In this document: positions 26,735 to 34,453 of the stretch, one piece after another
Numbering within the stretch: position 1 is the first letter of the stretch
Layout: every line of letters begins with the position of its first letter
From: JBCBTD01 sp039818825
GTDB taxonomy: Bacteria > Pseudomonadota > Alphaproteobacteria > Geminicoccales > Geminicoccaceae
DNA length: 54,526 bases
NCBI GenBank assembly: GCA_039818825.1
Contig: JBCBTD010000026.1
Coordinates: 1 to 54,526, forward strand
Direction: 5' to 3'
Made by a program: the position numbers and the translations under genes
The notes under the pieces: model-generated
What the model was told of the DNA's origin: nothing
The model's input: the letters and a program-made list of their open reading frames with translations, nothing else
Database searches by the model: none

Positions 26735-27720
26735 GCCTCGTTCAGGTCGACGACCTGCAAGTCGCGTTCGTCAGTAGAGACGAGACCGTCAAGGCGGTTA
26801 ACGGCGTCTCGTTCTCGGTGGAACTCGGCAAGGTGCTGTGCATCCTCGGCGAGTCCGGTTCCGGCAAGTCGGTGACCTTGCGTTCGCTCTTGAAGCTGTT
26901 GCCGCCGCGCAAGACCAGGCTCGGTGGGCGCGTCAGCGTCGACGGCACCGACGTCTTCGACCTCGCGCCGAAAGCGCTCGGAGCGTTTCGCGGGCGCACG
27001 GCGGCGATGATCTTCCAGGAGCCGATGACGGCTTTCGACCCGGTCTTCACCGCGGGCGAGCAGATCGTCGAGACCATTCTCCGCCACGAGCGCATCGATC
27101 GGCGCGCGGCCTGGGGGCGGGCACTGGAGCTGTTCGAGCGGGTGCAGATTCCCTCGGCGAAGACACGCCTCCAAGCTTACCCGTTCGAGCTCTCGGGCGG
27201 GATGCGGCAACGGGCGATGATCGCCCTCGCCCTCGCCTGTCGGCCGAAGCTGCTCCTTGCCGACGAGCCGACGACGGCATTGGACGCCACCGTGCAGATT
27301 CAGATCCTGCTGCTGTTGCGGGAGCTGCAGCGCGACCTGGACATGGCGGTGATCTTCGTGACCCACGACATCGGCGTGGCCGGCGAGATCGCCGACGACA
27401 TCGCCGTGATGTACGCAGGACGGGTCGTCGAGAAAGGCAGTGCGCGCGACGTCATCAAGGCGCCGGCGCATCCCTACACGCAGGGCCTCCTCGCAGCCAC
27501 GGTTCACGGTGCCGCCAAAGGCGCCCGGCTGCAGACCATCGCCGGCAGCCCGCCCGACCTCCGCCAGCTGCCGCTCGGCTGTGCCTTCGCCCCCCGCTGC
27601 CCGCACCGGATCGCACCATGCAGCGAAGCGGTGCCAGGCACCGCCGGCGTCGGCGCCGGCCACGAGGTTCGCTGCATCCGCGCTACGGAGTTGATCAGCA
27701 CGGCGGCAGTGCCAGCCTGA
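26731..27720 (+). CDS. oligopeptide-type ABC transporter ATP-binding protein (DppD/OppD-like)
   Basis: This 329-aa ATPase is the second nucleotide-binding subunit of the operon. It has Walker A GESGSGKSV, the signature LSGGMRQRAMIALA, Walker B LLLADEPTTALD and the H-loop VIFVTHDIGV, plus the DppD tail (HPYTQGLLAATVHG and GCAFAPRCPHRIAPC). The ATG at 26731 overlaps the amidase stop. Its last 26 bp overlap the convergent ureidoglycolate lyase-like gene. Confidence 0.93.
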   Translation: MSLVQVDDLQVAFVSRDETVKAVNGVSFSVELGKVLCILGESGSGKSVTLRSLLKLLPPRKTRLGGRVSVDGTDVFDLAPKALGAFRGRTAAMIFQEPMTAFDPVFTAGEQIVETILRHERIDRRAAWGRALELFERVQIPSAKTRLQAYPFELSGGMRQRAMIALALACRPKLLLADEPTTALDATVQIQILLLLRELQRDLDMAVIFVTHDIGVAGEIADDIAVMYAGRVVEKGSARDVIKAPAHPYTQGLLAATVHGAAKGARLQTIAGSPPDLRQLPLGCAFAPRCPHRIAPCSEAVPGTAGVGAGHEVRCIRATELISTAAVPA

Positions 27721-28243
27721 AGCGCGCGCCCTGGTCGGCGAAATCGACCAGTTCGGTCCGGCTTGGCGCGCCACCGCCTCGGTACTGCGCCTCCAGCTCA
27801 GCCTGCACGACCGCGCTGGTCAGCATCACGCAATCCAACGGCTCCGGCTCCAGCAGGAACCGATCGAGCGCGTGCCACACTTCCTCGCCGAAGATGACGC
27901 CATGACCGGCGGGAACGAGGAACGCCCGGAGCGACTCCGGCATCGGCGCCAGCCCCGATGTCGTCGGTGCCGCAACAGCGACGACGAACGCCCGCGGCGC
28001 CAACGCGACGAACGTCTGCGTTACGCCACGATGGCGCTCCACCTTGGAGAAGACCGGCTCCTGCCAGCCGAAACGCGTGTACATGACGGCCACCGGGTCA
28101 GCGCAGGAGAAGCCGGTCGGCCAGGTGCTTGCCTGGATGCCACGATAGGTCGGCGCCTCGGCCGGCGGTGCGATCAGCGCACCGAACGGGGCGAACGCCG
28201 CAGGCGTGGCGTCGCCGACGGGGAGGACGAACTCTGCGACCAC
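27695..28243 (-). CDS. ureidoglycolate lyase-like protein (AllA family)
   Basis: This 182-aa protein matches AllA: a short N-terminal strand, FAPFGALIAPP, FSKVERHRGVTQTFVALAPRAFVVAVAAP with the family's ERH and Q-x-F/ALAP pattern, then FLVPAGHGVIFGEEVWHALDRF, where the WH-containing beta strand carries a metal-ligand candidate. AllA converts ureidoglycolate to glyoxylate and urea in purine/allantoin degradation. The frame is open further upstream (to 28330), but GGAG lies 7 bases before the GTG at 28243 and homology begins at once, so I use the GTG. It converges on, and overlaps by 26 bp, the DppD-like gene. Together with the AtzE-like enzyme it gives the locus a ureide theme. Confidence 0.82.
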   Translation of the reverse strand: MVAEFVLPVGDATPAAFAPFGALIAPPAEAPTYRGIQASTWPTGFSCADPVAVMYTRFGWQEPVFSKVERHRGVTQTFVALAPRAFVVAVAAPTTSGLAPMPESLRAFLVPAGHGVIFGEEVWHALDRFLLEPEPLDCVMLTSAVVQAELEAQYRGGGAPSRTELVDFADQGARFRLALPPC

Positions 28244-28515
28244 GATTGCGCTCCGGACACGTTGTCGGCCGCCACAGGCCGATGGCGACACGTTTGGCAA
28301 GACGCTATGCGTCACGACACGGCCCGACAAGCCACGCGGACGTGCGGCGCACGATCATCCGCACAGCGGACACCGTTGCCATCGGAGACTGATCGGTTCA
28401 GCCTCGCCCGTACCGGTGCACGGCTGCATGTCCTGGGCGCGCGTCGACATAGCATTCATGGAGGCCGACAGCTCTGGCCGAGCGTACGGGCCGAGCAGAT
28501 CGAGGGGGATCATAC
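28244..28515. other. 272-bp divergent intergenic region
   Basis: This lies between the AllA-like gene and the SYLF-domain gene. It must contain both promoters. I see no strong core promoter and no sigma-54 match on the AllA side. A GAGGGGGA ribosome site for the SYLF gene is at its right end. Confidence 0.4.
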
Positions 28516-29199
28516 ATGCGCATGTTCGCGGCCGCCGCCGCCACCGTTCTGACGATGACGTGCTCCACCGTGTTGGCGGAGCCGGAGCCGGCCACGCTGG
28601 TTCAACACACCGCCGCCGAAATCGCTCCGTTCTTCGACGGCCCGCGGTGGGAGGGCACCCGCAACATGCTTGGCGGCGCCAAGGCCGTCCTGCTGGCGCC
28701 GGACGTGAGCTCCGGCGCCTTCATCGTCGGTTTCGACAAGGGCTCTGGCCTCTTGCTCGTTCGTCACGGCGACAAGTGGAGCGACCCCGTGTTCGTCAAG
28801 CTCGAACAGGCGAGTGTGGGCTTCCAGTTCGGCGCCTCCGAATCGGAACTCATGATGTTGGTGATGACCCGCTCCGCGGTCGACGATCTCGTCGACGGCG
28901 TGAGTCGCATCGGCGGAACCGGTGGCTTCGCGCTCGGCACGCTGGGTATCGGCGGCGGTGGTGGCGGCGGCCTCGAAGGCGGGCTGCAGCTGTTCTCCGT
29001 CTCGTCCTCCGAGGGGCTCGGGTTCGGCAGTGCCCTCGGCAACCTGCAGATCGCACCGCTGCCGGACGCCAACGCGACGGCCTACGGCGCAGACTTCTCG
29101 ATGTCCGACGTGCTTGGCCAGGCCGGCGGCAGCTATCCGGAAGCAGCGCCGCTGCTGAGCCTGCTGGAGAATGCCGTCCAGGCCGCCTGGTACGAGTAG
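28516..29199 (+). CDS. SYLF-domain (YSC84/DUF500) lipid-binding exported protein
   Basis: This 227-aa protein has a signal peptide (about residues 1-21, ending STVLAEPEP). A SYLF domain follows, with NMLGGAKAVLLAPDVSSGAFIVGFDKGSGLLLVR, KWSDPVFVKLEQASVGFQFGASESELMMLVMT, a Gly-rich loop (GIGGGGGGGLEGG) and AYGADFSMSDVLGQAGGSYP. In eukaryotes the domain binds phosphoinositides; bacterial versions are exported and of unknown role. GAGGGGGA lies 6 bases before the ATG. It converges on the SDR pseudogene and has no functional link to its neighbours that I can see. Confidence 0.85.
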   Translation: MRMFAAAAATVLTMTCSTVLAEPEPATLVQHTAAEIAPFFDGPRWEGTRNMLGGAKAVLLAPDVSSGAFIVGFDKGSGLLLVRHGDKWSDPVFVKLEQASVGFQFGASESELMMLVMTRSAVDDLVDGVSRIGGTGGFALGTLGIGGGGGGGLEGGLQLFSVSSSEGLGFGSALGNLQIAPLPDANATAYGADFSMSDVLGQAGGSYPEAAPLLSLLENAVQAAWYE

Positions 29200-29234
29200 C
29201 CGTCCGCCTCTGCGTCGCGACAGCGCCTGAATGG

Positions 29235-29820
29235 TCAGCGCTTCCCTGGATATTGACGATGCCCTGCCATCGTCAGCCCTGCGAGCAGGCCGCCGTCGAC
29301 GAGCATTTCTGCACCGTTGACGTAGGACGCGGCAGCCGAGGCCAGGAACACGACGACTTCGGCCACTTCCTCGGGCGCGCCGAAGCGTTTGGCCGGATTG
29401 CTCTGGCGGATCATCTCCGTCAACTCTGCCGTCGTGTCTTCGGGCATCCCGATCTTCGACCAAGCAGGTGTCTCGATCGGCCCCGGACTCACCATGTTCA
29501 TCCTACTCCGTCGCGCGGCCAGAGACGACGGCACCAAGCCTCGCGTGATCAGCGCGAGCGCGGCCTCGGTGGCCCCTAGGCCGTCGTCACCGGCATGGCG
29601 TGCTGCCCTGCTACCGAGCCGACGGTTACCGTGCTGGCATCGCCACGGAGCCGATCTGCCAGCGCTCGAACCGTGAACCAGGGACCGCGTACGTTGGTCT
29701 CGAAGAGCGTATCGAGGTTCTCGGCATCCCACGGCCCGAGCGGCTGCCACGGCGTGATGCCGGCTCGGGCACCAAGACGTCCAAGCCATCGACCTCACCG
29801 CCGACCCGGTCGGCCAAGCG
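29235..29820 (-). pseudogene. short-chain dehydrogenase/reductase remnant (frameshifted, 5'-truncated)
   Basis: Reading the minus strand in three consecutive frames reconstructs an SDR. LADRVGGEVDGLDVLVP is in one frame (to about 29763). GITPWQPLGPWDAENLDTLF through VTVGSVAGQHAMPVTTA is in a second (to about 29578). GATEAALALITRGLVP through the end NGAEMLVDGGLLAGL is in a third. The first break falls in the NNAG-like motif. The second falls exactly at the catalytic YxxxK, where a one-base loss turns the Tyr codon into TAG and the Lys position reads Glu. The N-terminal cofactor half is missing: the remnant runs into the 3' end of the GNAT gene. It cannot make an active enzyme. Confidence 0.8.
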
Positions 29821-30367
29821 ACCGCTGCAGCATGACGACGTCGGTGGGTTTGCCCTCCTTGCAGCCCACGCCGGGGAACCAGCCGGCGCCGACGAAGCCG
29901 CAGGTTTCGTGCAGCCGGATCGAAGCGCGATTGCGAGCATCGCCGACGACGGCGATCATCTGCCGGCAGCCGGCGGCCGTCGCCGCGGCGATCAACCCCA
30001 CCAGGAGCTGACGACCGATGCCGCGGCCGCGAGAGGTGGCGGCCACATGCAAGCTGTCCTCGACCGTGTGATCATAGTGCGCACGCAGGCGAAACGGTGT
30101 GACCCAGCCGTAGCCGAGCACGTCGCCGTCGGCGTCGGTCGCTGCCAGCGCCGGCAGGCCCAGGCTCAGCACGTCCGCCAACCGCCGCCCCATCTCCGCT
30201 TCGTCCGGCAGCGGGTCCTCCAACGACCCGAAGCCTGAGGCGATCTGGGCGCGGTAGATCGCCGTCACCGCGCCCAGATGCTCTGTGCCCAGTCGCCGAA
30301 TGACGACCGATGCCTCGCCCGCCTCCCCACGGGCGGGGCGAAGTCGCGGCGCTGCGTCGAGCCGCAT
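29795..30367 (-). CDS. GNAT-family N-acetyltransferase (phosphinothricin/methionine-sulfoximine type)
   Basis: This 190-aa enzyme would transfer acetyl from acetyl-CoA to an amino group. Seen are VTAIYRAQIASGFGSLEDPLPDEAEM (substrate region of the Pat/MddA group), VLGYGWVTPFRLRAHYDHTVEDSLHVAATSRGRGIGRQLLVGL with the acetyl-CoA R/Q-x-x-G-x-G/A loop (RGRGIG), and RASIRLHETCGFVGAGWFPGVGCKEGK. The ATG at 30367 overlaps the ornithine decarboxylase stop as TGATG; an ATG three codons earlier (30376) is also possible. It is co-transcribed with hss and the decarboxylase, so a polyamine-related substrate is conceivable, although the family pattern points to small amino-acid analogues. Its 3' end overlaps the SDR remnant. 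Confidence 0.82.
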   Translation of the reverse strand: MRLDAAPRLRPARGEAGEASVVIRRLGTEHLGAVTAIYRAQIASGFGSLEDPLPDEAEMGRRLADVLSLGLPALAATDADGDVLGYGWVTPFRLRAHYDHTVEDSLHVAATSRGRGIGRQLLVGLIAAATAAGCRQMIAVVGDARNRASIRLHETCGFVGAGWFPGVGCKEGKPTDVVMLQRSLGRPGRR

Positions 30368-31497
30368 CAGATGCACATGGACCGAAGCGGGGCGAAGCCG
30401 TTGAACCCGACCGATGCGTAGGTGGTCGTGTACGCACCGGTAGCGTGGATGCGCAAGCGATCACCGATCGCCAGGTCCCGAGGCAACCGGTAGTTCGCCC
30501 GGTCGTAGAGCACGTCGGCGCTGTCGCAGGTCGGCCCGGCAATGACGACGGGCTCGGCCGCACCGGGTCGATGGCTTTCGATCGGGTAGCGGATCGCCTC
30601 TTCCATGGTCTCGGCGAGACCGCTGAACTTGCCGATGTCGAGATACACCCAACGACGGTCGTCCTCGTCGCCCTTGCGGGCGATCAGCACGACCTCGGTT
30701 TCGATCACGCCGGCATCGCCAACCAGTCCACGCCCGGGCTCGACGATGATCTCGGGCTGGCGGTTGCCGAAGCGTTGCAGCAAGGAGTCGCGGATCGCCT
30801 CGCCATAAGCTTCGGGCTCGGGCACGTCCTCACCGTAGCGCGATGGGAAGCCGCCGCCGAGGTTGACCATGCCGAGCTCGATGCCGCTCTCCGCTTCGAG
30901 GATACGGAAGATCTCCGCGACGGTCTCGAGCGCCTGGTCCCACTGCATCGGGTTGCGCTGCTGCGAGCCGACGTGGAACGACACGCCCCAGGCGTTGAGG
31001 CCGAGCTCGGGCGCCGCGCGCAGGAGGTCGACGGCCATCGCCGGCGTGCAGCCGAACTTGCGCGACAGCGGCCAGTCCGCGCCGTCGCCAGAAGCGAGGA
31101 TGCGGCAGAAGACCCGAGCACCCGGCGCGGCGCGCGCGATCTTCTGGAGCTCCGCCCCGGCGTCGAAGGCGAACAGACGCACGCCCAATTCATAGGCGCG
31201 TGCGATGTCGCTCTCCTTCTTGATGGTGTTGCCGTACGAGAGCCGCTCCGGCGGCGACCCGGCCGCCAAGGCGTCCTCGATCTCGCCGAGGCTGGCGACG
31301 TCGAAATAGGCGCCGAGCGCTACCAGCCGCGCCAGCAGTTCCGGCGCCGGATTGGCCTTCACGGCGTAGTAGATGCGCGCGTCGGGCATCGCCCGCTGCA
31401 ACGCGTTGTAGTTCTCCTCGACCTTGTCCAGGTCGACGACGAGGCAGGGGGTCGGCAGCTGCGTCTGCTCCAGAAAGCGCAGAACCTTTTCGGTCAT
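30367..31497 (-). CDS. ornithine decarboxylase (type III PLP fold, alanine racemase-like barrel)
   Basis: This 376-aa enzyme converts ornithine to putrescine, the precursor used by homospermidine synthase upstream. The PLP lysine is Lys47 in IYYAVKANPAPELL. Other motifs are FDVASLGEIEDAL, SYGNTIKKESDI, FHVGSQQRNPMQW, the phosphate-binding NLGGGFPSRY and IVEPGRGLVGDAG, and the catalytic cysteine in GPTCDSADVLYD. The HVGSQ region fits ornithine-specific bacterial enzymes of this fold, though lysine may also be used. A GTG at 31512 would add five residues but has no ribosome site, whereas GGGA lies 9 bases before the ATG at 31497. It follows hss by about 130 bp on the same strand. Confidence 0.9.
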   Translation of the reverse strand: MTEKVLRFLEQTQLPTPCLVVDLDKVEENYNALQRAMPDARIYYAVKANPAPELLARLVALGAYFDVASLGEIEDALAAGSPPERLSYGNTIKKESDIARAYELGVRLFAFDAGAELQKIARAAPGARVFCRILASGDGADWPLSRKFGCTPAMAVDLLRAAPELGLNAWGVSFHVGSQQRNPMQWDQALETVAEIFRILEAESGIELGMVNLGGGFPSRYGEDVPEPEAYGEAIRDSLLQRFGNRQPEIIVEPGRGLVGDAGVIETEVVLIARKGDEDDRRWVYLDIGKFSGLAETMEEAIRYPIESHRPGAAEPVVIAGPTCDSADVLYDRANYRLPRDLAIGDRLRIHATGAYTTTYASVGFNGFAPLRSMCI

Positions 31498-31627
31498 CCG
31501 GGCGTTTCCCACTCAAGGGCTGGCGTCTCAGTTGGCGAAGGGGTCCGTCGGCGGCCCGCGGGCGCGGTCGTGGCCGTCGGAAAACCAGGAGGCATCGTGC
31601 CGAACCCGTCGGCGCGATCCGCCGCGG

Positions 31628-33040
31628 TCAGCTCACCAGCACGTTCTTGAACTGCCAGGGATCCGCCGCGTCGACGTCCTCCGGGAACAGCCGCCCTCGG
31701 CCGTCGAGCGGGGTCCACGCCGAATAGGCGCCGACCACGGGGCCGAGATACGGACCAGCGACCTCGAGAACCCGCGTGTGGTCCAAGGCCTCGGCTTCGA
31801 CGATGCCTTGATCGGGCTTCTCCAGCGCCTCGACCATGCCACCGAGCACGCCCGCTGCGACCTGCAACGAGGTGGCGTTGTTGAACGGCACCACCTCGCG
31901 GGCCTCCTCCACCGAGAGCTGCGATCCGTACCAGAACGCCCCCTTCGGATGGCCGAGCAACAATACGCCTAGCTCGTCCACACCGGTGGTGATCTCGTCC
32001 ATCATCAACCGATGCTCGGTCTGCGGCGCCCAATTCTTGCCGGCCATCTCGTGGAGCGACAGCACGGCGTCGTCACAAGGGTGGTAGGCATAGTGAACGG
32101 TCGGCCGATAGACGACGCGACCGCCCTCCTCCAGCGTCAGATAGTCGGCGATCGAGATCGACTCGTTGTGGGTGACGAGAAAACCGTGGAACGGTCCTTC
32201 CAGCGGCGTCCAGGTGCGGACGCGCGTCCCGGCACCCGGTCGGTTCAAGTAGATCGCCGAACCGCAACCGCCGTCGTGACGCCCGCCCTCACGGGGAAAG
32301 TGTCGTTCGTGGGTGCCCCAGCCGAGTTCTGCCGGCTGCACCCCCTCCGAGATGAAGCCGTCGACCGACCAGGTGTTGACGAACTCGCCGACGCGCTTGC
32401 TCACGGCCGCGACCTGGGTATCGCGCTCGGCGATGTGGATCGCCTTGACACCGAGGTCGTTCATGAGCCGTGCCCAACCAGCACGGTCGGTCGGCGGCGT
32501 CGGATCGCGGCCAAGATCCTTTGCCAGAATCGTCGCGGCCGCCTTGACGAACTGGGACACGAGGCCGGGGTTGGCGCCCTGGGCAACCACTGCGGTCGGC
32601 CCAGCACCCAGTTCCCGTTGGAGCGCCAACATCTGCTCGCGGAGCCGGTAGTTCGAGCGCTCGGACGCGCTCAGGCTCGGGTCGGTGTACGCGCCGAGCC
32701 ACGGCTCGATGCAGGTGTCGAGATAGAACGCGCCGCACTCACGGGCGATCCGCACCATGGCCGTCGACGCCACGTCGACGGAGAGGTTCAACAGGAAGTC
32801 GCCGGGCTCGAGCCGTGGGACCAGCACGTCGCGCAGGTTGTCGCGCGTCAGGCGGATTTCGGTGAAGCTGATGCCGTAGTGCTCGGCCATCGAACGGCCG
32901 CGGGCATCGCCGGTCAGAATGCTGATGCGCTCCGGCGCGATCGCCAAGTGGCGCAGGACCAAAGGCATGACGGCTTGGCCGATGCTGCCGCATCCGACCA
33001 TGACGAGGCGGCCCGGCAACGGGGCATGGGTGGTGTTCAT
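31628..33040 (-). CDS. hss: homospermidine synthase
   Basis: This 470-aa cytoplasmic enzyme makes sym-homospermidine from two putrescines, or putrescine plus spermidine, with NAD as catalytic cofactor. The N-terminal NAD-binding motif is LVMVGCGSIGQAVMPLVLRH. Also present are LNLSVDVASTAMVRIARECGAFYLDTCIEPW, VVAQGANPGLVSQFVKAA, NTWSVDGFISEGVQPAELGWGTHE, and FLVTHNESISIADYLTL with the family's HNE signature. Length agrees with the alphaproteobacterial enzyme of about 477 aa. The ATG at 33040 is preceded by GGAGGA at 10 bases; the frame stays open upstream without homology. It is first in an hss-odc-GNAT cluster. Confidence 0.95.
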   Translation of the reverse strand: MNTTHAPLPGRLVMVGCGSIGQAVMPLVLRHLAIAPERISILTGDARGRSMAEHYGISFTEIRLTRDNLRDVLVPRLEPGDFLLNLSVDVASTAMVRIARECGAFYLDTCIEPWLGAYTDPSLSASERSNYRLREQMLALQRELGAGPTAVVAQGANPGLVSQFVKAAATILAKDLGRDPTPPTDRAGWARLMNDLGVKAIHIAERDTQVAAVSKRVGEFVNTWSVDGFISEGVQPAELGWGTHERHFPREGGRHDGGCGSAIYLNRPGAGTRVRTWTPLEGPFHGFLVTHNESISIADYLTLEEGGRVVYRPTVHYAYHPCDDAVLSLHEMAGKNWAPQTEHRLMMDEITTGVDELGVLLLGHPKGAFWYGSQLSVEEAREVVPFNNATSLQVAAGVLGGMVEALEKPDQGIVEAEALDHTRVLEVAGPYLGPVVGAYSAWTPLDGRGRLFPEDVDAADPWQFKNVLVS

Positions 33041-33436
33041 CGGGATAGAGTCCTCCACGCGCGACACCAACGGCGTCGACAGCGATGAAAGGTAGTTGGG
33101 TCGAGGGAGAGGTAGCGAAGCGCGGGCGAGCCTGGTCGGCGGCCGCGCGGCCTTACCGCTCGGTGACCTCAACTGGAGCAATGGCGAGGGCGCGCTTGGC
33201 CGTTGCAGCCAGCACGCTCTGGATCTCGCACGTGATGTCGACCGGATGGGTCAACCGACAGCTCCCGATGCCGCGGAGGAAACCGGAACGAACCGCAGCG
33301 GCCGAAGCTTATCGATGCTCGAGGCACCTCGTGTCAAGACCACCGGGTTCACTTTTCGCTCGGTGACCGTGGAGCGACTAGCGTCGACGAGGCGAGCCGC
33401 CTACCGACGGGTCACGGTCACCAGGCGTCGACGTCG
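33041..33436. other. 396-bp intergenic region containing the hss leader
   Basis: This lies between the LytM-like lipoprotein gene and hss. No coding sequence is convincing. On the minus strand a sigma-70-like promoter at 33308-33337 would give hss a leader of about 260 nt, long enough for an RNA regulatory element. CGGTGACC occurs twice, near 33162 and 33360. Confidence 0.45.
33308..33337 (-). promoter_or_regulatory. candidate sigma-70 promoter for hss
   Basis: On the minus strand TTGACA (33337-33332) is followed after 18 bp by GATAAG (33313-33308): a perfect -35 and a 4-of-6 -10. The spacer is one base longer than ideal. Predicted transcription starts near 33300, about 260 nt before the hss ATG. 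Confidence 0.45.
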
Positions 33437-34453
33437 TCAGCGGGCGGCAACCTTCGGCGTCCCCATCAAGTAGGCGCGCGGGTCGACCACGCGGCTGCCG
33501 ATACGCATCTCGTAGTAGAGCTGCGGCTCCGTCACGGCGCCCGTGTCACCGACGAGACCGAGCGCCTGACCGCGGCGCACCACGTCGCCCATCGCCACGT
33601 CGAGCCGCTCGGCATGGCCGTAGGCCGTGGTGTAGTCACCGTCGTGACGGACCACCACCATCTGTCCGTAGGACTCGATCGACGAACCGGCGAAGACCAC
33701 CACGCCGTTCTCCGACGCGACGAACGGCGTGCCAGAGGCCGTCCGGATCGTCAGGCCATTGGCAACATGGCCCGGAATGCCGCTGGCACCGGCGTCGGCA
33801 ACCGTGCCCTCGACCGGCCAAAGGAATCCGACGCCGCTCAGGGCCGGCGGCTGGAGGTTCTGCACGTCCGCGACGTTGCCGGCCGTCGTCGTCGCGGCCG
33901 CGGCCACCGACGGCTCGACGACCTCCACAACTTCGTCGACCTCGGTCGACGACGCGGCGACCGCCGCCGCACCTGTGGCAGCAGCGGCAGCCGTCGCCGC
34001 TGGCAGCGGGTCAGTGGCTGGCGCGGCAGCCTCGGCCGCCGCGACCAGCGGCTCGCCATCGACCGTCGCGGTCGGCCAGCTCTGGTCGAGTGCCGTCTCC
34101 GCCGTGGGCCAACCGGGGTTCACGGTCGCATCGGCCGTCGGCCAGCCGGGATTGACCGCGGGCTCAGCGGTAGGCCAGCCGGGGTTCTGCTGGCCACCGG
34201 CGCGCAACGGCGGCAGCGGCTTCGGATCGTAGCCGGACGCACCGCTCGCCGGGTCGATCGGGGCGAGATCGACGACCGGCGCATCCGTTGCCCGTCCGGC
34301 CGTCGTTGGTGCTGCCAGTGTGGTCGCCGGTGGTGCATAGGCCTGCTGCCGCGCGTCCTGCCAGGTCCCAGCGCCCTGTTGGACCGGCACGTAGGACGTG
34401 CAACCGGCAACCACGCCGGCCAACGCCAAAGTCGTGATCGGTTTCGCCAACAT
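33437..34453 (-). CDS. LytM/M23-domain lipoprotein, degenerate (NlpD-like)
   Basis: This 338-aa protein has a lipoprotein signal with lipobox VVAGC (Cys18). A low-complexity region follows, with 11-residue NPGWPTA repeats (about 90-131) and a long Ala-rich linker, and a C-terminal LytM domain (about 240-335). The domain keeps the fold motifs (GTPFVASENGVVVFAG, YGQMVVVRHDGDYTTAYGH, GDVVRRGQALGLVGDTG) but lacks zinc ligands: the Asp of HxxxD reads Thr (HVANGLTI), and the HLHFE motif reads QLYYE. It is therefore probably not a hydrolase but an activator of a cell-wall amidase, as NlpD and EnvC are. No LysM domain is evident. It follows surE, as nlpD often does, but pcm is absent. Confidence 0.85.
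   Translation of the reverse strand: MLAKPITTLALAGVVAGCTSYVPVQQGAGTWQDARQQAYAPPATTLAAPTTAGRATDAPVVDLAPIDPASGASGYDPKPLPPLRAGGQQNPGWPTAEPAVNPGWPTADATVNPGWPTAETALDQSWPTATVDGEPLVAAAEAAAPATDPLPAATAAAAATGAAAVAASSTEVDEVVEVVEPSVAAAATTTAGNVADVQNLQPPALSGVGFLWPVEGTVADAGASGIPGHVANGLTIRTASGTPFVASENGVVVFAGSSIESYGQMVVVRHDGDYTTAYGHAERLDVAMGDVVRRGQALGLVGDTGAVTEPQLYYEMRIGSRVVDPRAYLMGTPKVAAR
34061..34186 (-). repeat. tandem 33-bp repeats encoding NPGWPTA units
   Basis: Inside the LytM-like lipoprotein gene three 33-bp units encode NPGWPTAEPAV, NPGWPTADATV and NPGWPTAETAL, followed by a partial unit DQSWPTATV. The units are nearly identical in DNA, suggesting recent tandem expansion and possible length variation between strains. 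Confidence 0.8.

Noticed and set aside
33041..33436. Short open frames in the hss upstream region as a small gene
   Set aside because: They have no ribosome site or homology and have composition like non-coding sequence; the region is better read as a leader.
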